Below are positions 17,809-27,642 of a DNA stretch of 64,000 nt, piece after piece. The DNA is taken from NCBI RefSeq assembly GCF_014395425.1, contig NZ_CP060711.1, positions 620,001 through 684,000 of the forward strand, written 5' to 3'. Origin of the DNA: Thermomonas brevis (lineage in GTDB: Bacteria; Pseudomonadota; Gammaproteobacteria; Xanthomonadales; Xanthomonadaceae). A program made the translations under genes and the position numbers. Position 1 is the stretch's first letter, and every line of letters starts with the position of its first letter. A model generated the notes under the pieces. It was not told where the DNA came from. It saw nothing but the letters and a program-made list of their open reading frames with translations, and searched no databases.

Positions 17809-18156
17809 TCACCGGCGCACGACCTGCTGCGGCGCGGGCCTGGCAGCCGGCTTGGCGGCGTTGGCGGCGGACTTCGGACGCGCGGCGGCGCCGAACACGA
17901 TCCGTTCGCGGTTCTTTTCCACCGTCTTCAGGCCGATGCCCTTGACCAGCGCCAGTTGCTCGGCGCTGCGGAACGCGCCATTGGCCTTGCGGTAATCGAC
18001 GATCGCCTGCGCCTTGGCCGGGCCGATGTTGACCAGCACGCGGTCGATGGTCGCGGCGTCGGCGGTGTTGATGTTGACGGTCTCGCCGGCAACGGCCGCA
18101 CCGGCCAGCGCGAAGAACAGGATCAACGAGGAAAACAGGGTGCTCAGCGATTTCAT
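17809..18156 (-). CDS. ComEA-like helix-hairpin-helix DNA-binding protein
   Basis: 115 residues with a signal peptide (about 1-23) and the ComEA core ETVNINTADAATIDRVL, IGPAKAQAIVDYRKANG, and VKGIGLKTVEKNRERIVFG, the two helix-hairpin-helix turns that bind DNA. A lysine/alanine/proline tail follows. Start ATG 18154-18156 has a good AAGGAG site just upstream; a longer in-frame start at 18225 would spoil the signal peptide. In naturally competent bacteria ComEA pulls DNA into the periplasm, which fits the type IV pilus genes 2 kb away. Confidence 0.9.
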   Translation of the reverse strand: MKSLSTLFSSLILFFALAGAAVAGETVNINTADAATIDRVLVNIGPAKAQAIVDYRKANGAFRSAEQLALVKGIGLKTVEKNRERIVFGAAARPKSAANAAKPAARPAPQQVVRR

Positions 18157-18388
18157 GGCATGGCTCCTTGGAGGGTATCTGTGGCCGAACCGCGGATTGC
18201 GATCCGGTGCATGCAGATTGCCCACCGGGATGGACGCAGCCTATCGGGTGCCGCCTCCGGGGCCCATCGGATTTATCCCCCACCGTTGGGTAGGAAAAAT
18301 CTGATCCCTGTAGTCACGCGGCATTCTCGGGGTTCGCGCGACCCGGCGCTACAATGGAAACCGAGAGCCACGACACCACAGGGACGCC

Positions 18389-19897
18389 ATGCACGCCGCC
18401 AATTTCGACGCCAACCAGATCCGCGAGTTCGTCGGTGCAAAATGGGACAAGGAAATCGTCCCCCAGCTGATCGACTACATCCGCATCCCCAACAAGTCGC
18501 CGATGTTCGACGCCGACTGGGTGAAGAACGGCCACATGGATCGCGCGGTCGCGCTGATGGAGTCCTGGGCGAAGGCGCAGGCGATTCCCGGCATGCAGCT
18601 CGAGGTGGTGCGCCTGGAAGGCCGCACGCCGCTGATCTTCATCGACATTCCCGCCGCCAACGGCGGCCGCGACGACGACTGCGTGCTGCTCTACGGCCAC
18701 CTCGACAAGCAGCCGGAAATGACCGGATGGGACGAAGGCAAGGGCCCTTGGGAACCCATGCTGGAAGGTGACCGCCTGTACGGCCGCGGCGGCGCCGACG
18801 ATGGCTACGCGATCTTCGGCTCGCTGACCGCGATCATGGCGCTGCAGGCGCAGGGCGCAGCGCACGCGCGCTGCGTGGTGCTGATCGAGGCGTGCGAGGA
18901 ATCCGGCAGCTACGATCTGCCCGCCTACGTGGACCATCTGGCGGAGCGCATCGGCAAGCCCTCGCTGGTGGTCTGCCTTGACTCCGGCTGCGGCAACTAC
19001 GAGCAGCTGTGGTGCACCACGTCGCTGCGCGGCCTGGCCGGCGGCAACCTCACCGTGAAGGTGCTGTCGGAGGGCGTGCATTCGGGCGACGCCTCGGGCA
19101 TCGTGCCGTCCAGCTTCCGCGTCATCCGCGACCTGCTTTCCCGCGTCGAGGACGAAGACACCGGCCGCGTGCTGATCGACGGCATGCACGTCGACATCCC
19201 CGCCGAGCGCAAGGCGCAAGCCGCCAAGGTGGCCGAGGTGCTTGGCGAGGAAGTGTTCGACAAGTTCCCGTTCCTGCCCGGCATGTCGCCGATGAACGCG
19301 GACCTGACCGAACTGGTGCTCAACCGCACTTGGCGCCCGGCGCTGTCCATCACCGGCGTCGACGGCATTCCGCCCTTGGCCTCGGCAGGCAACGTGCTGC
19401 GCCCGTTCACCTCGCTCAAGCTCAGCCTGCGCTTGCCGCCAACACTGGATGGCAAGCGCGGCGGCGAGCTGCTGCAGGAAACGCTGCTCAAGGACCCGCC
19501 CTACGGCGCCGATGTCAGCCTGAACCTGGAAAAGGCCAGCACCGGCTGGAATGCGCCGACATTGGCGCCGTGGCTGGAAGCGGCCATCGACCAATCCAGC
19601 CAGGAGTTCTTCGGCAAGCCGGCCATGTACATGGGCGAAGGCGGCACCATTCCGTTCATGGGCATGCTTGGCGAGAAGTTTCCCGGCGCGCAGTTCATGA
19701 TCACCGGCGTGCTGGGGCCGCATTCCAATGCGCATGGTCCCAATGAGTTTCTGCATATTCCGATGGGCAAGGCGGTCACCGCCTGCGTCGCACGCGTGGT
19801 CGCCAACCACCATGCCGCCAGCCTGCGCGGGGAAACCACTGGCGTGCCGGCGGCGGCCGGGAATTCGTATGCGGATACCCCTGGTGGGTGCTGCTGA
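18389..19897 (+). CDS. M20 family metallopeptidase (dipeptidase)
   Basis: 502 residues, no signal peptide. Zinc-site motifs of M20: VLLYGHLDKQPE (His and the Asp two residues on), YGRGGADDGYA (bridging Asp), EACEESGS (catalytic and zinc Glu), LDSGCGNYE, and a late GPHSNAHGPNE histidine. A lid domain with EGVHSGDASGIVPSS is inserted. Length and motifs match the M20 dipeptidases related to carnosinase/CNDP. The C-terminus ends in an odd GGCC after a flexible tail. It should split dipeptides in the cytosol, and peptide import through POT/OPT transporters would feed it. Confidence 0.92.
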   Translation: MHAANFDANQIREFVGAKWDKEIVPQLIDYIRIPNKSPMFDADWVKNGHMDRAVALMESWAKAQAIPGMQLEVVRLEGRTPLIFIDIPAANGGRDDDCVLLYGHLDKQPEMTGWDEGKGPWEPMLEGDRLYGRGGADDGYAIFGSLTAIMALQAQGAAHARCVVLIEACEESGSYDLPAYVDHLAERIGKPSLVVCLDSGCGNYEQLWCTTSLRGLAGGNLTVKVLSEGVHSGDASGIVPSSFRVIRDLLSRVEDEDTGRVLIDGMHVDIPAERKAQAAKVAEVLGEEVFDKFPFLPGMSPMNADLTELVLNRTWRPALSITGVDGIPPLASAGNVLRPFTSLKLSLRLPPTLDGKRGGELLQETLLKDPPYGADVSLNLEKASTGWNAPTLAPWLEAAIDQSSQEFFGKPAMYMGEGGTIPFMGMLGEKFPGAQFMITGVLGPHSNAHGPNEFLHIPMGKAVTACVARVVANHHAASLRGETTGVPAAAGNSYADTPGGCC

Positions 19898-19924
19898 GCT
19901 TACCTAGAGGCATCAGGAGAGACG

Positions 19925-19952
19925 AAAAAACCCGCCTACCGGCGGGTTTTCG
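19925..19952. terminator. Bidirectional intrinsic terminator between the M20 gene and pilE
   Basis: Stem AACCCGCC/GGCGGGTT with a TACC loop, six As on the left and four Ts on the right. It ends both the M20 gene (plus) and the minor pilin operon (minus, where the T-run is longer). Confidence 0.9.
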
Positions 19953-19971
19953 TTTGAAGCACCAAGCAGTT

Positions 19972-20367
19972 TTACCAGCAACCGGCAGTGGCAGGCGTCT
20001 TGGTGCCGGCCTGATTGACTGTCAGGGTGCCGCAGGAATCACCTGACTGCTTTCCTTGCGGCGCAGCGGAAATGATGTACTCCTTGTCTTTGAGATCGGC
20101 TGCTGGCGCCGTCACGTCGTAGAACTCCAACGCCTTCGGCTCGCAGATCGTGGTATTGGCCACGAAACCGGTATACCTCATGTTGGTGGTGTAGTACCGT
20201 TCGGCCTGCTGCGCCAACGCCAGCGCACAGGCTGCGCCGGCGGTTCGGCGGGTCTTGCGCACATGCTCGTTGTACGACGGCAACGCGATCGACGCCAAGA
20301 TGCCGATGATCGCCACTACCACCATCAGTTCGATGAGGGTGAAGCCTGAGGCGCCTGAATTACGCAT
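19972..20367 (-). CDS. pilE: Type IV minor pilin PilE
   Basis: 131 residues. After a 7-residue leader, prepilin peptidase should cut at [19 protein letters not shown], leaving E5 in the mature N-terminal helix. The C-terminal globular part has cysteines for a disulfide. Start ATG 20365-20367 has AAAGGA upstream; the reading frame extends to 20400 but that lacks a ribosome site. It is the last gene of the fimT-pilVWXY1E operon, 29 bases after pilY1, as in Pseudomonas and Xanthomonas. It should join the minor pilin complex that primes pilus assembly. Confidence 0.92.
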   Translation of the reverse strand: MRNSGASGFTLIELMVVVAIIGILASIALPSYNEHVRKTRRTAGAACALALAQQAERYYTTNMRYTGFVANTTICEPKALEFYDVTAPAADLKDKEYIISAAPQGKQSGDSCGTLTVNQAGTKTPATAGCW

Positions 20368-20396
20368 GGAAAATCCTTTGGAATCGTGCATCGAAT

Positions 20397-23300
20397 TCAA
20401 TCCTTCCTGATTTCACGCCAGGAAACCCGGCCCCATTCCTTGCCGACGATACCGCCCGAACCAGGCTTCTCTCCCGCATTGGTGCCGCCCACGATCAGTT
20501 TCCCATCCAGGAAAATCGGCAAGGTCGGCATACCAACCCCGAAGTTCACGGAACCCACGGGCACGCCACCGATTTTCTGATCAGTGGTATCCCCGTCCTT
20601 GTCCAGATCGAAGAACGATTTACCAGCGCTGGTACCCGTGAAGGCATCAAGGGCATTGATATAGCCAGAGCCGGAGGCTTCGCAGGCATCGCCTTCCGGA
20701 ATCATGCTGGCAGTGACCAGGATGTTCGATACCAGCTGCGCATCCTGCACGATCCGCTCGCCCTTGCCCGGCAAATCCAGGTACCAGCCGTCATAGGTCG
20801 CCAAATCCAGGTCCGCCTTGGCCTCGAAGGTGCGCACCGGATAACCATCCTGGGTCGCCCCTGTATTGCCGATGGTGCGCTTCTTCAATTTCGCGTAAGT
20901 CACCGTGGAGCCCGTATCCACGATGCCGTACATGCCCTGCATGTTCGGCGTCTTGTCATCGGCTTCCGTGGTGGTCATGTAGCTGCCGGTACCGAAGAAC
21001 ACCCAGCGCTTGTAGGTCCTGGGATCGGTGGCCACTGTCACGCCACCGGTGATCGGCTGGACAGCACCGGCGCCGCCACTGGACTTGGCGGTGAACATCT
21101 TGCTCACCGTCCAACTGGAAGGCGAAGCAGCACTCATGTCGAACTTCCACACATTGCCCAAACGGTCGCCGGCATAGGCATAGGCCAGTGTCTGGCCATC
21201 TTTACCCAAGATGCCGGTGGGTGCCGACAAACCATTGGGATTTGCGGCATCGCCGGCGCCAGTATCCAATTTCCTGATGATGGCCCCGGTGGCTGCATTG
21301 ATGACATACAGTACCGCTTTGTTGTCGGTGCTATTGACGCCATTACCCACGATTGCGGCCACGGTACCGCCCCCCACGCGAGCCAGGATCGGCCGCCCGG
21401 TCACCAGCCCCATATCTGCGTCGTTGCCGCCAAGCTCCCAGGTCACATTGCCCGTGCCGAACGAAGCGGGATTGGTCACGTCTAGACCGTACAGACCCTT
21501 GCCTCCGCGCCCCATTCCTCCTACAAGATAATTTTTGTTAGGAGTCAGCTTACGAGTAGTAACGGCTACTGGGCCATCCACAAACCATTTGTGAGTGTAA
21601 TCACCACGACTGAGCTGGCTGAGATCGCCAAAGTTGACCAAGCCAGGTATATAAGCGAACTGCTCAACACCGGTATCTGCATCAAAAGCATGCAGCATGC
21701 CATCGTTGGCTCCAACATACAGAGTGTTGGTATCGCTCACATAGGCAGGCGAAGAATTGACAATGTCACCAAGCACGGTACTGGCGCGATTGCGAAGCAA
21801 GCCGCCGTGGCGCTCCTCCTTACTGGTATCGCCCTTGATATAAGCCGCATTCTCTGCTCCGGTGACGGGGTAATCCACTGGGCCACCAGTGCGCACCAAA
21901 GCCAGCTGTTGGCTACTGGTAGGGAAATTTGCCCCGGATGTGCCATCAAAAGTAAAGACATTCCGACTGGATGGCGCTGGAATTGACGCAGACCAAGCCT
22001 GAGTAGACGGTTCATTATTGCTATTCAAAGTCCACGCTTTCACTGCCCCAGTCCAGAGTCCGGAAACATAACTAGCATTGAACACTTTGCCGCCGGTCTT
22101 GATAGAAGCTGCATTGGTAGCCACATTGGAAAATGAGCTGGTGCGCTGCGCAATGGCGGCCAAAGCCCTGGCCAAGCCACTGGTAAATGCCGACGGGCTA
22201 GATGCGGCCACGAACTGACCACGCCCATTGACTGCCGCATGCAACAGATCGTCGATATTTGCAGCCTTGTCACTACCAGGTTCTGGCCACGCCGGATTGG
22301 CCGGCACGTCATCGATGCTGGTCCATCCCTTGGTTGTCTTGAGGCCGATAGATATTCCAAAGGTCACCATGTGCTGCCAGAACGCGGGGTTCGCGTCAGT
22401 AGTAGGCACATTGTTCGTCAAGGTACGGAGATCTGTTTTCCAATAATACATCGCAACGTCAGCTAATGTATTCGAAAAACCATCCTTATACGGCGCCACG
22501 GGAGTATATTGATAACTAGCCTCCTTAGGGCCCGTTATCAAACTTCCCGATGTATTATCAGCATTTCCCGCTGAAGATCCAGTTTCATTCCAATACCCAT
22601 CCGTTGTCAGGATGGTGAAATTCTGACGGCAAGAATACTGATCCGCCCCGCTCTCCGGACCATAAGGTCCCGAACTGGAAGTTCCCTTGAAATACTCGCC
22701 AGCCTGCTCCAAAACGCTACGAAGAGGGGTGCCACTATTGGCGCTTGCCGCAAACAGCCGCCGGTACCAGGTTGTTCGACTGGTAGTAGCGGGGGACACA
22801 TTATCGACAAACCGTCCGTCATTCCCATCGCCCACGGGAATATTGAAATTCGAACTCCCGTTCTCATGCAAGCTTCGATACCCTACGCGCACTTTGTTGC
22901 CAAGCGGCCTGAATGCCTCGGCAGCGCCTGCTTTAGCCGCCTTGATGCGGGTACGATGATAGGAGTACCAAGTAGCGAAATTGGATTTTTCTTCAGCAAG
23001 ATTGCGACTCGTGGTCGGCAATGCCGACTCGCAATTGATCCAACCCCAAGAGCCATTACTGTCGCCATCACAGCTGTTGGTAGTGGTAAGAGTTGCTGTA
23101 ATCGTCAAACCGGAGAACGCACTGTACGCATTGACACCAATATAGTATGAACCCGCACCCGGGGAATTGATTGTGCATGTTTCATTGTTGCCACTGAGAT
23201 ATGGGCGGCAATCGTAGACCGCGTCCGTTGGATCCCCTCCCTTGCGAACATAAAGATCCGCGTCACCACTTCCCCCAGAAATAGCAATCGTCAAAACCGA

Positions 23301-24046
23301 CACCCCGTCCGGAACAGAAACGGAGTAACGCAACCAATTGCCTTTGCTTTGGCTTCGATTGGTCAATGGAAATCCAGCTGCGGCCGTAGTAGTCGCAACA
23401 ACTTTCCCATAAACGCCTCGCAGGATATCACCACTACCACCAGTCATAATCTGATAACGATAATAGTTATCCACCTTAGAAAGGTAAGCATTATCCGTGC
23501 TAGTAACATCCTTTGGGACATAGAATGTCTGGATATTGCCAGAAAGGTTTCTACTCCCTCCGGAACTTCCATTTCCGTCACCGCTCACATAATTAGCACT
23601 GCTATAAGCCGATGAATAATTAGACCCTCCGCTAAGGCGATTACCATCAGCCCCATCCAAGGCTGATAGGTCACGGAGGGGTTGTAGTAGAGAGTATTGG
23701 TGACGTAATTCTGCTCATACATCGCAGAATTTCCGCTACTTTCACTGTCCTTGCTCGTACCAGTCGTGATGCCATTTGCATCTGGCCCATCGCTGAAACT
23801 ACCGGATCCAGTAATCTGCGTGATATCCTGGTTGTTCATGTTGCGCCATTCCATCGATCCGGAATCATCCAGAATGAACAGGATATTGGGCGCCACCTTG
23901 TTCCCGGTAGTCAAGGGCTCATCTGGAATCGTGATCCCGGCACTGACGGGCAATGCCAATAGCGTGGCCAGACATGCTGCGGGCGTCACCCACCAAGGCC
24001 GAGCTGCCACGGAATTATTACGAGCACGATGGATTCGAGTATTCAT
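20397..24046 (-). pseudogene. pilY1: PilY1 pilus tip adhesin, frameshifted
   Basis: Two overlapping frames make one PilY1 of about 1,215 residues. Frame one (from 24046) has a signal peptide and the start of a VWA domain with MIDAS D60-D-S62-G-S64, ending near YNPSVTYQPW. Frame two continues with GADGNRLSGG through the C-terminal beta-propeller (LYVGANDGMLHAFDADTG, VGGMGRGGKGLYGLDV) and a Ca-binding DLDKDGDTTD. Adding one G to the GGGG run at 23651-23654 (CCCC on the plus strand) joins them as PWMGADGNRL. A PPC domain sits inside the VWA part (about 23088-23363). A GTG at 24058 overlapping the pilX stop is an alternative start. True decay or a sequencing error cannot be told apart here. Confidence 0.88.
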
Positions 24047-24054
24047 GACGCGGC

Positions 24055-24579
24055 TCACAGCTTCGGATTGCGGTAGATGACATCGGTCTGCAGAACCACC
24101 AGCGCACGCCCGATTGAGTTGCTGCGCGCGGTGATACGAAACATCGGGCCACGATTGGTTGTTTCGGAGCCTGGAATTACGCCGTTGGTTTCCATAGCCG
24201 TCGAATTTTCACCCAGATATTCGATCCAGTATTGCGTGGCGACTCCACGCAAAGTGGGCCCATTCACCCAGCCAGCGCTGCCTTCGTCGGTGTAGGACGG
24301 ACAAACGCCATTGCTGGTGCAATCTGCTGCCGTGGGCACGGTGGTACGCCATTTGGTGGCTGCATCCAGATTCGCCCGTGCGGTATCCAACGCCGACTCC
24401 ACCGCCTGGGTAGCCAAGCTGCGATCGCGTAAATTAGCGCTCATACGCTCCTGTAAGGCAGAGCTGCGCAAAACCGCCACGCCGAGTACCGACATGACGA
24501 CAAGCAACAGCAAGACCACCAGAAGCGAAATGCCCTGCTGCCGGCGCATGGCCGAATGGGATTGGAAGCGGCGGCTCAT
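24055..24579 (-). CDS. pilX: Type IV pilus minor pilin PilX
   Basis: 174 residues. Short basic leader with cleavage predicted at MRRQQG|ISLLVVLLLLVVMSV; as usual for PilX the mature residue 5 is not glutamate. ALQERMSANLRDRSLATQAVESAL is the conserved helix of the family and is followed by a cysteine-containing globular part. The ATG at 24577-24579 overlaps the pilW stop, marking operon coupling; an open frame reaching 24870 is only the shadow of pilW. PilX helps assemble the tip complex with PilY1. Confidence 0.92.
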   Translation of the reverse strand: MSRRFQSHSAMRRQQGISLLVVLLLLVVMSVLGVAVLRSSALQERMSANLRDRSLATQAVESALDTARANLDAATKWRTTVPTAADCTSNGVCPSYTDEGSAGWVNGPTLRGVATQYWIEYLGENSTAMETNGVIPGSETTNRGPMFRITARSNSIGRALVVLQTDVIYRNPKL

Positions 24580-25432
24580 AGGGTGCGATTCCTGATGCTC
24601 ACGGCAGAGGCCACATTGCGGTTCACGACGTCGCTCTCGCCCGGCGCCTTGGAGGGCATCACCGCGCGCAGGGGCATGTACATGCGTACGGCATCGACAT
24701 ACTGGAAATTGCCTGGCGCGGCGACGTAGGTATTGGGGTTTCCGTTGGCAAATTGGTGGTACGTCAGACCCATGCTCTGGACGCCGTTGGCCACTTCTTG
24801 ATCTCCGCCACCATTGCGGTTGACATACAGCGAATTGCCGGTAGCACCACCATTGGCTTTCACCAGCCACTGGTTATTACGGTAACGCGCAATCGAGATA
24901 CTGGCAGCATCACCATAATCGGTCAGCGAGGGATCGAACTCCAGCTCCGCCGTGAAAGTGACGGTCTGCCCGGAAATGGAGGCGATTTCGGCAAAGCCGG
25001 TCATGGCCGCATTGCAAACCATCACCTTGTCGCCCACCTTGAAGATATCGGTTGCGTCAGGGGCGCTTTCCACCAGTTGCACGAAGGATTTCGACGCCGT
25101 CTTGACGCGGTAGGAAATGTCATCGGCCGACACAGTGGTGAGCTGGGTCGCACTGCCGGACAGGGGGCCTTGAATGCATTGCTCATGCTGTCCGTACCCA
25201 GCACAGAAGCCTCTGCGGAGCAGGCCGAACTGCCGGTGGAGCGCACATCCTTGGACAGCAACTCATAAGCCACGCGCGCATTCTCCTGGACGCGGTTCTG
25301 CCCGTCATTGGCATTGAAGGTCCGAAGATTGGACTGGAACACCGCCACCGCGGCGCCGAGCACCAGCAAGCCCAGCATCATCGCAACCATCAACTCGATC
25401 AGGCCGAAGCCCACCTGCCGTGAGCGGCTCAT
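24576..25432 (-). pseudogene. pilW: Type IV pilus minor pilin PilW, frameshifted
   Basis: Frame one starts at ATG 25430-25432 with MSRSRQVGFG|LIELMVAMMLG, a class prepilin site, and runs to about SNAFKAP. Frame two carries the remainder from SGSATQLTTVSADDISYRV to the C-terminus at 24576. One extra C in the run of five at 25163-25167 (GGGGG on the plus strand) restores a single frame reading FKAPLSGSATQL, giving about 285 residues, normal for PilW. The restored protein keeps the family PQM-like long globular region. Coupled by overlap to pilX downstream and by overlap to pilV upstream. Confidence 0.88.
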
Positions 25433-25899
25433 ATGCGGGCCTCCGTGACAACCGTCCGCGTTGCCCCACCACCGGCGCGCCTGTCATCCCATTGCACCGT
25501 GACGGTATAAACACCACCCACTGCGCTGATGCTGCCGCAGGTGGTGGTGTCTCCGACGCCGGTACCAATGGTGGCCTTGAGCCGCGTCACCCAGTTATTG
25601 AGGTCATTACCTGCCAACGATGAGCCCGCCCCAGGCACCGTGCCGCAGGCGGCAATGCCGTTATAAACATAGGACGCCGCGTTGGCGCGGTTGGCGCGCA
25701 TCGCCTCGATAATGGAATTAGCGGCCATCACCGCCTGACTGCTTTCCAGCGAGCCCTGCCCGCCGCGCAGCGCCAGCGCCTGCATGGCCGCCACGCCCAG
25801 CATCCCAACGGCCAATACCAATACGGCCACCAATACCTCGATCAGGCTCATGCCGCGAACATTGCGCGGAGAAGATGTCGATTTCATGCGGAATTTCAT
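25429..25899 (-). CDS. pilV: Type IV pilus minor pilin PilV
   Basis: 156 residues. Prepilin cleavage is predicted at NVRG|MSLIEVLVAVLVLAVG, with E5 intact. ALALRGGQGSLESSQAVMAAN and MRANRANAASY are typical PilV helix residues; cysteines in the globular part could pair. The ATG at 25897-25899 overlaps the fimT stop (TAATG); ATG 25887 is an alternative start. It overlaps pilW by four bases. Intact, unlike its neighbours pilW and pilY1. Confidence 0.9.
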   Translation of the reverse strand: MKFRMKSTSSPRNVRGMSLIEVLVAVLVLAVGMLGVAAMQALALRGGQGSLESSQAVMAANSIIEAMRANRANAASYVYNGIAACGTVPGAGSSLAGNDLNNWVTRLKATIGTGVGDTTTCGSISAVGGVYTVTVQWDDRRAGGGATRTVVTEARI

Positions 25900-26420
25900 T
25901 AGCAAGCCACCTTCTTCACCGATACCACTCCACTGATCTGGACACAGACATACCGGGCCTCGCCGGACACCGTGACCTGAAACTGCTGTACGCTGTCGGC
26001 CAAACCCGTCGACCTGAATTGGGCGCCACCGGCGGAGCCACTGACCTGTACAGTGCCCGGCATCGCGATCTCACGCACCAACTCGATGTTGGCGACATTG
26101 GCTGGATCCTGCCAATACACCACGAACCGGCTTGCCGATGCCGCGCAGGTAGTTCCGGATGCAGCGGCACAGGCAGTCATGCGCTGGTTGCGCCGCACTG
26201 CTTCAGAGCGTGCCAGTTGCAACGCCGCCGTAACCTCTTCGGACTGCCCTCGAAGCCGGCTGTTATTGATCATGCCAGTCATGGAGGGAACAGCAATCAC
26301 CGCAAGAATGCCAAGCACAGCTACGGTCACCATCAATTCCACGAGGGTGAAACCACGAGCTCCGGCAGGCCATCGACAGGCATATTGGTGTTGCAAAGTA
26401 GTGTCCTCCCCTTTCTGCAT
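25899..26420 (-). CDS. fimT: Type IV pilus minor pilin FimT/FimU (GspH-like)
   Basis: 173 residues and first gene of the minor pilin operon. A leader of about 22 residues ends at PAGARG|FTLVELMVTVAVLG with E5 present; SRLRGQSEEVTAALQLARSEAVRRNQR is the GspH/FimT signature helix, and a C-terminal disulfide is possible. ATG 26418-26420 has AGGTGG upstream; a GTG at 26426 is possible. The operon promoter must lie in 26421-26589, shared with the divergent kinase gene. Confidence 0.9.
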   Translation of the reverse strand: MQKGEDTTLQHQYACRWPAGARGFTLVELMVTVAVLGILAVIAVPSMTGMINNSRLRGQSEEVTAALQLARSEAVRRNQRMTACAAASGTTCAASASRFVVYWQDPANVANIELVREIAMPGTVQVSGSAGGAQFRSTGLADSVQQFQVTVSGEARYVCVQISGVVSVKKVAC

Positions 26421-26589
26421 GGCCACCTTAGCGCCGCCCAGACATAGGGGCCAGCACTGACCGACAGGCGGCCGCCGGCTGGGAACGGGCGGCGACCAAG
26501 CCCGAGAGACGGGGCATCTTCGACTTCCTTGGGAGTGGCAGCTAGGCTTGTCGCTCCTGGACGCCGCCCCGCCCTACAGCGCCCCCTCC

Positions 26590-27608
26590 ATGTCTGATCG
26601 CGCAAAAACACCAGAAGAACCCCTTGTCACCCTCTGGCGCCCCGCCGCCCTCATGGGCGTGGTACTCGCGGGGAGGCGCTTGCCACCATCTTGGCACTGG
26701 CGCCACCCCGGAACGGCGATCGTATGGTGCACTTCGGCCTGGCCTCCCTGGGCATCCAGTGGGTGGCGCTGGGTACTTTGTGCGTACTGTTCCTACTGCG
26801 TAGGCCGCTGGCCAAACTGCCGCCGCTGCATTTGGCCTGGGCCTGCCTGGGACTGTTCCTAGCGATGAGCCTGCTGGTCGCTGCCGCGGCCTGGAGCATC
26901 CTGCTCATGACCGGCAATGCAGAGGGTTCGCGAACGGTGTTCGTGCTGCGCATGCTGGCCATGGCCATGGTGGTGGGCCTGATCGGCCTGCTGGCCTTCC
27001 AGAACTATTGGGACGCACGAAGGCTTGCGATACGTGCCAAGCAACTGGAGCTTGAAGCGCTGCAAGCACGCATCCGGCCGCACTTCCTGTTCAACACACT
27101 CAATACTAGCGCAGCGCTGGTGCACGCTCGGCCGGACGAGGCCGAGCGCGTCTTGCTAGATCTGGCCGATCTGTTCCGAAGTGCGTTGCGCGGGCCGGAA
27201 TTGATCCCTCTGGCCGAAGAACTGGCACTGACCCGGCGCTATCTGGAAATCGAGGCGCTGCGCTTCGGACCGCGTCTGCAGCTTTCATGGAATGTGCCGG
27301 ATACGTTGCCGGACGTGCGGGTGCCATCGCTTTCGATCCAGCCGCTGGCCGAAAACGCCATTCGTCACGGCATCGAACGGCTGCCTGAAGGTGGGCGACT
27401 GGAAGTGTCCGTCCATGCTGCCAACGACGGAATCGACGTAATCGTCGCCAACGATCTGCCCACATCGACCGGCAATTCGCGAGGCCATGCCGTTGGCCTG
27501 GCCTCGGCGCGCGAACGGGTGCTGGCGATGACCGGCAACCAGGGGCGGATCGACGCGGGCATTGAGGATGGCCGCTTCGTGACGCGGGTGCGGCTACCAA
27601 CGACATAG
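26590..27608 (+). pseudogene. AlgZ/FimS-like LytS-family sensor histidine kinase, frameshifted
   Basis: Frame one begins MSDRAKTPEEPLVTLWRP and ends soon after the first membrane segment. Frame two continues with ALAPPRNGDRMVHFG, further membrane helices, the HisKA_3-type box RIRPHFLFNTLNT (about H165 of the joined protein) and a HATPase domain with QPLAENAIRHGIERL and AVGLASARERV. One extra G in the GGGG run at 26670-26673 gives VVLAGEALATILALAPP, about 339 residues in all. In Pseudomonas FimS/AlgZ with AlgR activates the minor pilin operon, and this gene is divergent from that operon. No algR is present here. Whether the break is real is unresolved. Confidence 0.82.
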
Positions 27609-27630
27609 GGCGAGCCAGAGCGGCTCGCCC
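27608..27630. terminator. Hairpin between kinase gene and ppnN
   Basis: Nine-bp stem GGGCGAGCC/GGCTCGCCC around AGAGC, between convergent genes. No T-run follows, so it is either a weak terminator or aided by Rho. Confidence 0.6.
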
Positions 27631-27642
27631 TGCTCCGTCGCG

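Noticed and set aside
23640..23670. Programmed frameshifting in pilY1
   Set aside because: No slippery heptamer in frame and no clear downstream stimulatory structure; a homopolymer indel explains it more simply, and the same pattern recurs in two nearby genes.
26530..26560. Possible sigma-54 promoter upstream of fimT or the kinase (GTGGCAGCTAGGCTTGTC)
   Set aside because: The spacing between GG and the TTG element is one base too long and the -12 GC is missing.
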